Program-made: the position numbers and the translations under genes
Notes under the pieces: generated by a model
The model's input: only the letters and a program-made list of their open reading frames with translations
The model's database searches: none
Told to the model about the DNA's origin: nothing
Assembly (NCBI GenBank): GCA_030628785.1
Contig: DAOVQI010000057.1
Location: 1 to 11,585, forward strand
DNA from: Bacteroidota bacterium
GTDB taxonomy: Bacteria > Bacteroidota > Bacteroidia > Bacteroidales > VadinHA17
DNA: 11,585 bases
Direction: 5' to 3'
Part shown: positions 7,536 to 11,585 of the stretch, one piece after another
Position numbering within the stretch: position 1 is the stretch's first letter
Layout: each line of letters starts with the position of its first letter

Positions 7536-7707
7536 TTAATAATCAAGAGGACTCTTCACTCCAAGTTTGTTACTGTTCAAGACATGAGTATAAATCATGG
7601 TTGTCCTAATATCTTTATGGCCTAATAATTCTTGAACTATTCTAATACTTATAATGTCTTAATCTTATTTGTTCCCGGACCCTATCCAATAATTTTGATT
7701 TTGTCAT
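7536..7707 (-). pseudogene. Integron-type tyrosine integrase gene with internal deletion (intI-like relic)
   Basis: Two ends of an integron integrase lie side by side. From ATG 7707, 21 codons read 'MTKSKLLDRVREQIRLRHY' plus two residues, then TAG. This is the usual N-terminus of IntI-like recombinases. One frame over, from 7649, 37 codons read 'SIRIVQELLGHKDIRTTMIY' followed by 'THVLNSNKLGVKSPLDY' and TAA (7538-7536). That is the C-terminus, with the LGH histidine and the nucleophile tyrosine of I-Y-T-H-V. Intact IntI proteins are around 320 residues, so some 260 residues are missing, including the catalytic Arg and the H-x-x-R box. The join lies where the N-terminal 'HY-S-IR' and C-terminal 'IR-VQ' motifs resemble each other, so a deletion between short repeats is plausible. 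The product cannot be active. Confidence 0.85.
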
Positions 7708-7856
7708 TTATTTTTTAATTTTGTTACAAAATAATAAAATATTCGTTTTGCAATGTTTATGCAATCAATATTTTTATAATTTATTGAATATTAATAAGTT
7801 TTCAAAGCTCTGACGAGTGAGAGACTGCAATATTGCAGTCTATTTAGCAGTTAGAC
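7708..7856. other. Putative attI / cassette-promoter region with GTTAGAC core
   Basis: This 143-bp stretch between the integrase remnant start and the GTTAGAC core at 7850-7856 holds the place of an integron attI and Pc promoter. GTTAGAC fits the recombination core GTTRRRY. A perfect palindrome with 10-nt arms (7822-7831, AGACTGCAAT, and 7832-7841) lies just before the core. CTCTGAC at 7808-7814 is two mismatches from the complementary core GTCTAAC. No clear promoter was identified; the part near 7710-7800 is simply very A+T-rich. Confidence 0.5.
7822..7841. repeat. Perfect 10-bp palindrome without loop
   Basis: AGACTGCAAT is followed directly by its reverse complement ATTGCAGTCT. It lies 8 bp before the GTTAGAC core. 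It could be a binding site for a dimeric protein, part of attI, or the centre of an earlier attC site that now ends in GTTAGAC. Confidence 0.7.
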
Positions 7857-7873
7857 ATCGAAGACACTAAACT

Positions 7874-7881
7874 AAAGGAGG
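7874..7881 (+). promoter_or_regulatory. Strong Shine-Dalgarno site of the cassette ORF
   Basis: AAAGGAGG lies 6 nt before ATG 7888. It fixes the start codon, and it is unlike the other genes in the window, which lack such sites. Confidence 0.85.
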
Positions 7882-7887
7882 TTTACT

Positions 7888-8199
7888 ATGGCATTTGGAT
7901 TCCCGGCATATCACACTGAAAACTACTCCCCAAGTGAGAGTGGTTCTGATTTACGAACTGCGGTGAAAACTACCCTAAACGCAATCTCTTGGTCTGTCAG
8001 GCAAGAATCGCCAGACACGATTATCGCTTCAAGCAGTATGAATATTCGCTCTTGGGGCGAGAAGGTTATTGTCACCTTCCTCCCCAACAACACCATCTCG
8101 GTGACTAGTAAGTGCGCTTTACCGACCCAGTGTTTAGATTGGGGAAAGAACAAAGCCAATATCAACAAGTTCATGGCAGAATTGAGAAACCACGTCTAA
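7888..8199 (+). CDS. Cassette-encoded small protein of unknown function
   Basis: A 103-residue soluble protein with no signal peptide or membrane segment. It begins 'MAFGFPAYHTE' and contains 'DLRTAVKTTLNAISWSVRQE' (about 21-40), which looks like an amphipathic helix, then alternating strands ('KVIVTFLPNNTISVTSK', about 59-75), then a C-terminal helix 'NKANINKFMAELRNHV'. The helix-strand-strand-helix pattern suggests a compact alpha/beta fold. I recognise no named family. The start is set by AAAGGAGG at 7874-7881, and the stop codon lies within the GTCTAAC core of the attC site, as in many integron cassettes. Its base composition stands out from every neighbour. Whether it is expressed depends on a promoter upstream in the old attI region. 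Confidence 0.85.
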   Translation: MAFGFPAYHTENYSPSESGSDLRTAVKTTLNAISWSVRQESPDTIIASSSMNIRSWGEKVIVTFLPNNTISVTSKCALPTQCLDWGKNKANINKFMAELRNHV

Positions 8200-8260
8200 C
8201 AAGGCGCTCCACCTGACCGCTATTCCACTGCGCTCCATAGCGGCAGGTGTGCTTGGTCGG
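8194..8260 (+). other. attC-like recombination site of the cassette
   Basis: GTCTAAC at 8194-8200 matches the left core RYYYAAC and is the reverse complement of the GTTAGAC that opens the cassette. CACCTG (8210-8215), one unpaired A (8216) and CCGCTAT (8217-8223) pair with ATAGCGG (8237-8243) and CAGGTG (8244-8249). That makes 13 bp with a single extra-helical base in the left arm, the arm that carries the extra base in known attC sites. The right core is poor: the nearest sequence is 'GCTTGGTCGG' (8251-8260), with no GTTRRRY. The site may be truncated or mutated. The hairpin could also stop transcription. Confidence 0.7.
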
Positions 8261-8331
8261 TACTCCTATAAATCTATCTTTTTCTTCTTTTAGTAAAAGC
8301 AATTGGGTATAACGATTGTTGAACTAAACCT

Positions 8332-8353
8332 CACTGGCGTTCGGTGGCTTTTT
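8332..8353 (+). terminator. Possible weak terminator after the cassette
   Basis: CACTG (8332-8336) pairs with CGGTG (8342-8346), including one G-T pair, around the loop GCGTT, and GGCTTTTT follows. It would act on plus-strand transcripts leaving the cassette. The stem is short, so confidence is low. The stretch 8261-8389 holds no gene. Confidence 0.3.
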
Positions 8354-8389
8354 CAAATATATAAGAATGTTCTAATTATATTATAACAG

Positions 8390-8989
8390 TCAATTAATAG
8401 TTTTTAAATCAATAAAGAAAAAAAATTTCTTTTTAAGAAAACAATTTAGTTGCTCAACACCAAATAATATAACAAACAAGTCTAAAATTAAAACCACCAG
8501 GTAATCAAGACTATAATAAATCCATAAAATAGCTGAAATTATTAGGACAACACTATTCAGTAAATAAATATATTTAAAATAGCTTATAGTTTTAGAACTA
8601 ATTAATAAATTAATTATTCCAATTGTACAAATAATTAAGCCAATGAATGGTATATTTTCTTTATTGATACTGATATTTGCAATATTTATTAATCCAATGA
8701 GAATTAATAACAATCCATAGAATAAAAGGCTGTCAATTACCACTACAGTTTTTGGAATACTTACAATCGCAAATGAGATTATAATCCCAATAATTGCACC
8801 AATAATTGCCAAAAAATAAATTCCAAGTGTTTTTTCCGTGATTAATATGCCAATTATGCCTCCAATTAGTTCACAAGCGAACAAGAGGATGATAGTTAAA
8901 ATTTTATATCCTAAAGGATTGAGACCTTTCTCTTTACTGATTTTACCTATTCTTCTTGTAATGAAGATTAATGCAATGATTTCTAACAT
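8390..8989 (-). CDS. Multi-pass membrane protein of unknown function
   Basis: A 199-residue, extremely hydrophobic protein with about five or six membrane segments (roughly 29-50, 56-80, 83-105, 112-131, 135-155 and 158-185). A short amphipathic start contains 'TRRIGKISKEKGLNPLGYK', a conserved-looking charged motif ahead of the first long segment that I associate with small uncharacterised Bacteroidota membrane proteins. The C-terminus is basic and rich in Lys and Phe. There is no transporter or enzyme signature. The ATG at 8989 is preceded by an AAAAGAAAA stretch. It stands alone between palindrome-bearing intergenic regions, so it fits the module pattern of the right half of the window. 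Codons are strongly A/T-ending. Confidence 0.65.
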   Translation of the reverse strand: MLEIIALIFITRRIGKISKEKGLNPLGYKILTIILLFACELIGGIIGILITEKTLGIYFLAIIGAIIGIIISFAIVSIPKTVVVIDSLLFYGLLLILIGLINIANISINKENIPFIGLIICTIGIINLLISSKTISYFKYIYLLNSVVLIISAILWIYYSLDYLVVLILDLFVILFGVEQLNCFLKKKFFFFIDLKTIN

Positions 8990-9290
8990 AATATTTTCTT
9001 TTAGTATTAATTAATAATTACAAATATCTGATATAAATTTATTAGTATTAAGTATTTGGGAATTTTAAAATATTTTGTCATTTAAACTAAAATTTAATAA
9101 AATTATTATAATAATATTTAATTTAAACATCTATTATAGTTTTATTTATGCCACGTAACGATTTGAATAAGCGCCTGTTTGCTCCTACCGAAGCCTTGGC
9201 GAAGGTTGGTTAATGCCTTTAATTTTTTGTTGGCAAACGTTGATTTTAGTTTGCCAATTAAGCGTTAAATTGTATCGATGTTTTCGAAAA
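8990..9290. other. Gene-free A+T-rich stretch with two hairpins
   Basis: There is no gene here. From 8990 to about 9145 I see only A+T-rich DNA, which may include the promoter of the membrane-protein gene. Two palindromes follow. CCTACC (9184-9189) and GGTTGG (9204-9209) flank GCC-TT-GGC, imperfectly. TTGGCAAAC (9230-9238) and GTTTGCCAA (9249-9257) pair perfectly. The second lies 33 bp past the stop of the cold-shock-domain gene. Confidence 0.55.
9230..9257. repeat. Perfect 9-bp inverted repeat, 10-nt loop
   Basis: TTGGCAAAC (9230-9238) pairs with GTTTGCCAA (9249-9257). On the plus strand the 10-mer GTTGGCAAAC that begins at 9229 also occurs on the minus strand at the start-side palindrome of the cold-shock gene (9765-9756). 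Related sequence therefore flanks that gene on both sides in opposite directions. It is not followed by a T run on the minus strand, so it is not a typical terminator. Confidence 0.65.
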
Positions 9291-9737
9291 TTACACCTTC
9301 TTCACGCGGACGGCGTTCATACCTTTCATACCACGCTTGAGCTCAAAAGTGACTTTATCGTTTTCCTTTATTTCTTCCATCAAACCATTAAAGTGTACAA
9401 AATATTTCTCCTGAGTCTCGAGATCTTTAATGAAACCATAGCCTTTTGAATCGTTGAAAAATTCAACTCTGCCCTTTCGTATTGGGCTAGTCTCCTCCTC
9501 TTCCCTTTTGGGAACGCCAATTTCTATGCTTTTTGCATTGATCTTCTTTTTCTTTGTCGGATCAGGTGGCGTATCTGTGATGTTTCCATTTTCATCGACA
9601 TAGGCTAGCATGTTCTCGAGTCCACCGCCTTGTGAGTTTGTCCTACGTTCTTCTCGTTTTTTTTGTTTCTCCAGTCGTTTCTTTAAACGTTTTTTCTCTT
9701 TATCTTTCTTATTAAAGTTTTGTTGCGATTTCGCCAT
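9291..9737 (-). CDS. Basic protein with C-terminal cold-shock domain
   Basis: Probable RNA- or single-strand-binding protein of 148 residues. The first ~35 residues are a highly charged, lysine/arginine-rich helix ('NKKDKEKKRLKKRLEKQKKR'), followed by a low-complexity linker with 'AYVDENGNITDTPPDP'. A complete cold-shock domain closes the protein (about 87-148). It shows the RNP1-like 'KGYGFI', the RNP2-like 'YFVHF' and the final strand 'MNAVRVKKV'. This tail-plus-CSD layout is common in Bacteroidota. I take ATG 9737 (M-A-K-S-Q) as the start, preceded by AAGAAG. A TTG nine codons upstream lies inside the neighbouring palindrome and is unlikely. The start is only 20 bp from the outer arm of that palindrome, so the leader is very short. 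Confidence 0.88.
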   Translation of the reverse strand: MAKSQQNFNKKDKEKKRLKKRLEKQKKREERRTNSQGGGLENMLAYVDENGNITDTPPDPTKKKKINAKSIEIGVPKREEEETSPIRKGRVEFFNDSKGYGFIKDLETQEKYFVHFNGLMEEIKENDKVTFELKRGMKGMNAVRVKKV

Positions 9738-9757
9738 TCTTCTTATTATTTTAATGT

Positions 9758-9893
9758 TTGCCAACGTTCCGGCGGTATGCGTAGTGCCGCCCTACAATTT
9801 GCTTGTTTCCAATATTTATAAGGGACACATTTCCCTTTTACAATCTCAGCAAACTATAAAGAAGCGGCATTACCTATGACCGCCTGTTGGCAA
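9758..9893 (-). other. Large attC-like imperfect palindrome
   Basis: The outer arms TTGCCAAC (9758-9765) and GTTGGCAA (9886-9893) pair perfectly over 8 bp. An unpaired spacer follows (GTTCC, 9766-9770, against one T at 9885). The inner arms 9771-9790 and 9864-9884 then pair with a few mismatches and one bulged base (G9878). The centre contains a hairpin of AAGGGA and TCCCTT plus further complementary pieces. This order (R box, unpaired spacer, L box with one extra base, variable centre) is that of an attC site. Read in the minus direction, the extra base lies in the arm next to the toxin stop codon, as in attC. The R box is TGCCAAC rather than RYYYAAC, so assignment is tentative. Confidence 0.55.
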
Positions 9894-9904
9894 TAGTTGC
9901 ATTC

Positions 9905-10204
9905 TTATTTTATTATCAAATTCCCGGGGTTTTGTCTTGAATCCCAGATGTAATGCACTATAATGACATTCTTGTCTAATTCGTAAAAAAGAATGAAATT
10001 TTCGATGATGAGTCCCCGAACACCCTCTATATCAGTTTTTATTCCTAAGTCAGGATATTTTATAAGTAATCGGAGTTCTTTGTTTATTCGGCGGTTTAGT
10101 TTGATGGAATAAGTGTGGCTTTTATTTCTGTCAATGTAAAATTTAAGGATTTCGTACCTTTTGATTTTGGCTCTGTTTGACCAGATTATTTTTCGTTTAG
10201 CCAT
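9905..10204 (-). CDS. RelE/ParE-family toxin
   Basis: Toxin half of a type II toxin-antitoxin pair, 99 residues, a typical length. The N-terminal strand 'KRKIIWSNRAK' leads into two helices ('YEILKFYIDRNKSHTYSIKL', about 17-36, then 'INKELRLLIKYPDLG'). The beta-sheet follows with 'VRGLIIENFILFYELDKNVI' and the closing 'IVHYIWDSRQNP', a signature of the ParE/RelE fold in Bacteroidota. Whether it cleaves mRNA (RelE-like) or blocks gyrase (ParE-like) cannot be decided here. Its ATG (10204) lies inside the end of the antitoxin gene, overlapping by 19 bp, so translation is coupled. Its stop lies 11 bp from an attC-like palindrome, the position a cassette gene would have. Confidence 0.88.
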   Translation of the reverse strand: MAKRKIIWSNRAKIKRYEILKFYIDRNKSHTYSIKLNRRINKELRLLIKYPDLGIKTDIEGVRGLIIENFILFYELDKNVIIVHYIWDSRQNPGNLIIK

Positions 10205-10422
10205 TCTTCAATCTCTTTTTCAAGAAGATCATTTTTAGTAAATAACCCTTGTTCAATTTCCTTTTTAGAAGCCTTAATTTCATTTGTTAGTTCAGGAGAC
10301 AGGTTGATGATTTTAGATTCTGATTTTGCATCTAAAATTGTTTTAATAGCTTCCAGAAAGGATTTATCTTCAATCTCGGAAATCCTTTGAATTAAAGCAT
10401 TTTTTAGTTGTAATGTCGTCAT
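10186..10422 (-). CDS. Antitoxin of the RelE/ParE-type module
   Basis: The 78-residue partner lies upstream of and overlaps the toxin gene, in the common antitoxin-first order. The N-terminal part ('MTTLQLKNALIQRISEIEDK') is helical. The C-terminal half 'NEIKASKKEIEQGLFTKNDL' followed by 'LEKEIEEWLNEK' is a charged, probably unfolded helix-former that would wrap the toxin. No DNA-binding motif is obvious, though autoregulation is usual in such pairs. I chose ATG 10422, preceded by AAGAAG. The open frame extends to a TTG at 10497 close to a palindrome, but that extension is not protein-like. About 80 bp between this start and the palindrome leaves room for its own promoter. Confidence 0.82.
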   Translation of the reverse strand: MTTLQLKNALIQRISEIEDKSFLEAIKTILDAKSESKIINLSPELTNEIKASKKEIEQGLFTKNDLLEKEIEEWLNEK

Positions 10423-10500
10423 AGTCTTCTTTTCAACAAATTTAGGAATTTCTAATGAATAACGAAAATTTCTCCTTTTAATTTCTTTTTTTAGCAATTA

Positions 10501-10569
10501 TTGTCAACGTTCCGGCTAAAAAGCGTTGCTGTCCCGAAGGGCAGCTATGATTTTTTAGTCATTGTAGCC
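10501..10569. repeat. Imperfect palindrome sharing a 16-nt motif with 9758
   Basis: TTGTCAACGTTCCGGC (10501-10516) matches 9758-9773 at 15 of 16 positions. GGCTA (10514-10518) pairs with TAGCC (10565-10569). Inside, GCTG-T-CCC (10528-10535) pairs with GGGCAGC (10539-10545) around GAA, with one bulged T. The outer partner expected on the right (GTTGACAA) is missing; AGTATT stands there, just before the stop of the glycosyltransferase gene. It looks like a half-decayed or divergent relative of the 9758-9893 site. The inner hairpin may also serve as a terminator for the glycosyltransferase. Confidence 0.55.
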
Positions 10570-10574
10570 AGTAT

Positions 10575-11585
10575 TTATTTTTCGATTATTGATTTATAAA
10601 TTTCTTCTCTAAAATTTTCTTTTCCCATTTGACTGGCTACTTTCTCCGCTTTCTTTTTGAAGGAACTATTGTTCACTAATTCAAGAATTTTTGGTTCGAG
10701 GTTTTTCGTGGTAATTTTATCAATTCTTATTCCCTTTGGTCCAGCCCCCATTTTATCAATAATTTTATTCCAAACAAATTGGTCAATAATATGTGGGATA
10801 ATCATTGTTGCACATCCATACTTAAGTGCCATGTGAGTTGTCCCTGAACCTCCATGATGAATGACTCCATATATTTTTGGGAAAATCCAGTCGTAAGGAA
10901 TTCGAGAAACAAAATGTATTAGTTCAGCATCAAATTTATCCAGTTTGGTAAGACCTCCAGATGCGGTATTAATTAGTGCAGGAATTTTATTTCGTTCAAG
11001 TATTTCAATAATTATTTTAGTCTTTTCTTCTGGTTCAGGATTTGTCATGCTACCAAAAGTAATGAATAGGATTTGATTGTGTTTTTCCAAAAAATCACTT
11101 AATCCTTTGTCTGGATGCCAGTTGACGATTTTATTCCTTTCGTGATATCCCAAGACTTTAATATTCTCATTCCAATAATCGGGTCTTGAAAAAACAGAGG
11201 GAGAAATTGTATAAATCGCCTTATTTGACAAAAGAGCATTTTTTATTTGTTTTCGAGTTATTTTTCTTGTGATTTTAAGCCACTTTTTTGTTATCATCGT
11301 TGTCATAATCGTCCCAAAAATCGCTAACGAATAGGTTAGTTTATTTAAAAAAGGACCAAAGTTGCTATTAAAAACAACATGCGTATTATCTCTCACATAA
11401 TGCAGATAAGGACAAGCACATACAAGAATATTTTTCCCTCTGTTATTTAATCCCCAAATTATGGGGTAAATGGCTTTTCCATTATGTACAATTCTATCAG
11501 GATTTTCGCTTTCAATTATTTCGTATTGCTTATCAGTTAGTTCTTTATTGGCTTCTGTCTGATTTTTGGCAAGTCTTATATAAGC
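10575..11585 (-). CDS. GT1-family glycosyltransferase (UGT80/GtfB-like), start beyond window
   Basis: Transfers a sugar from a nucleotide-sugar donor to a lipid or other hydrophobic acceptor. The frame is open to the right edge, so 336 residues are visible and the N-terminal part of an enzyme usually near 400 residues is cut off. A GTG at 11396 is internal, since the upstream frame reads on with family-like sequence ('NILVCACPYLHYVRDNTH'). The C-terminal donor-binding domain is clear. It has 'LFITFGSM' (about 173-180), the 'HHGGSGTTHMALKYG' box (243-257) and 'IIPHIIDQFVWNKII' (262-276). These match sterol/antibiotic-type GT1 enzymes. The gene stands as its own module, bounded on the left by the 10501-10569 palindrome. 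The acceptor cannot be read. Confidence 0.88.
   Translation of the reverse strand, partial: AYIRLAKNQTEANKELTDKQYEIIESENPDRIVHNGKAIYPIIWGLNNRGKNILVCACPYLHYVRDNTHVVFNSNFGPFLNKLTYSLAIFGTIMTTMITKKWLKITRKITRKQIKNALLSNKAIYTISPSVFSRPDYWNENIKVLGYHERNKIVNWHPDKGLSDFLEKHNQILFITFGSMTNPEPEEKTKIIIEILERNKIPALINTASGGLTKLDKFDAELIHFVSRIPYDWIFPKIYGVIHHGGSGTTHMALKYGCATMIIPHIIDQFVWNKIIDKMGAGPKGIRIDKITTKNLEPKILELVNNSSFKKKAEKVASQMGKENFREEIYKSIIEK

Larger units (their letters stand above)
7851..8260 (+). mobile_element. Integron gene cassette (one ORF plus attC-like site)
   Basis: The unit begins inside GTTAGAC (the recombination point is after its G at 7850), carries one ORF with a short leader, and ends with an attC-like hairpin. 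It differs from its surroundings: the ORF is about 46% G+C by hand count, against roughly 30% nearby, and has a perfect-looking Shine-Dalgarno sequence. Both traits suggest an origin outside Bacteroidota, for example in gammaproteobacterial arrays. The right limit is approximate because no clear second core (GTTRRRY) is visible at the expected place. Confidence 0.75.

Noticed and set aside
7923..8174. 83-codon minus-strand frame opposite the cassette ORF
   Set aside because: It is antisense to a well-supported ORF with a strong Shine-Dalgarno site and is not protein-like; it is a shadow frame.
9230..9257. Intrinsic terminator of the cold-shock-domain gene
   Set aside because: The stem is good, but on the minus strand an A-rich stretch follows instead of a T run, so it is listed as an inverted repeat.
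9738..9764. Nine-codon upstream extension of the cold-shock-domain gene
   Set aside because: It would start at TTG inside the palindrome, whereas ATG 9737 has an AAGAAG ribosome-site-like stretch and gives the family-typical M-A-K-S-Q start.
9610..9879. 89-codon plus-strand frame across the palindrome
   Set aside because: Its first half is the reverse of the lysine-rich coding region of the cold-shock-domain gene and the rest is palindrome DNA; it is spurious.
10423..10497. 25-codon upstream extension of the antitoxin gene
   Set aside because: It starts at TTG and reads as low-complexity basic sequence; ATG 10422 gives a normal antitoxin length.

Overview
The window is A+T-rich DNA that most likely comes from a member of the Bacteroidota. 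Most starts lack a Shine-Dalgarno sequence. The KR-rich protein with a C-terminal cold-shock domain and the RelE/ParE toxin with a 'WDSRQNP' ending are types I associate with that phylum, as are the lipobox sulfatase and the hexamer/hairpin intergenic repeats. This is a lineage inference by eye, not a database result. No tRNA, rRNA or CRISPR was seen.

Left part (1-5800). A minus-strand cluster reads, in transcription order: a Tat-exported fucose/arabinose-isomerase-like protein (4038-2587), a secreted protein of unknown function (2572-2000), a small frame that looks broken by one lost A (1985-1774), and a GT-C integral-membrane glycosyltransferase (1740-214). A double-GNAT-like protein (4125-5255) is transcribed divergently. 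It converges on a second minus-strand unit: a lipoprotein sulfatase with a C-T-P-S-R formylglycine motif (7086-5761), and a two-helix membrane protein (5777-5319) whose start overlaps the sulfatase end.

Middle part (7087-8380). This is mobile-element debris plus an integron relic. A C-terminal transposase tail (about 7247-7372, plus) is followed by a gutted integron-type integrase gene (7707-7536, minus). That integrase keeps only its first ~21 codons and its last ~37, joined out of frame. About 140 bp further right, in the divergent layout of an integron, a GTTAGAC core site (7850) opens a gene cassette. The cassette has markedly higher G+C (about 46% in its ORF), a strong AAAGGAGG ribosome site, and GTCTAAC overlapping its stop codon. 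An attC-like hairpin with one extra-helical base follows.

Right part (8390-11585). Single-gene or operon-sized modules on the minus strand are separated by imperfect palindromes: a multi-pass membrane protein, a cold-shock-domain protein, an antitoxin/toxin pair, and a GT1-type glycosyltransferase that runs off the right edge. The palindrome between the toxin and the cold-shock gene has attC-like architecture (outer paired box, unpaired spacer, inner box with one bulged base, variable centre). A 16-nt motif from it recurs next to the antitoxin gene. My main hypothesis is that this is a relic or sedentary cassette array in a Bacteroidota chromosome with a noncanonical R box. The palindromes and the integrase remnant are visible in the sequence; mobility is inference.
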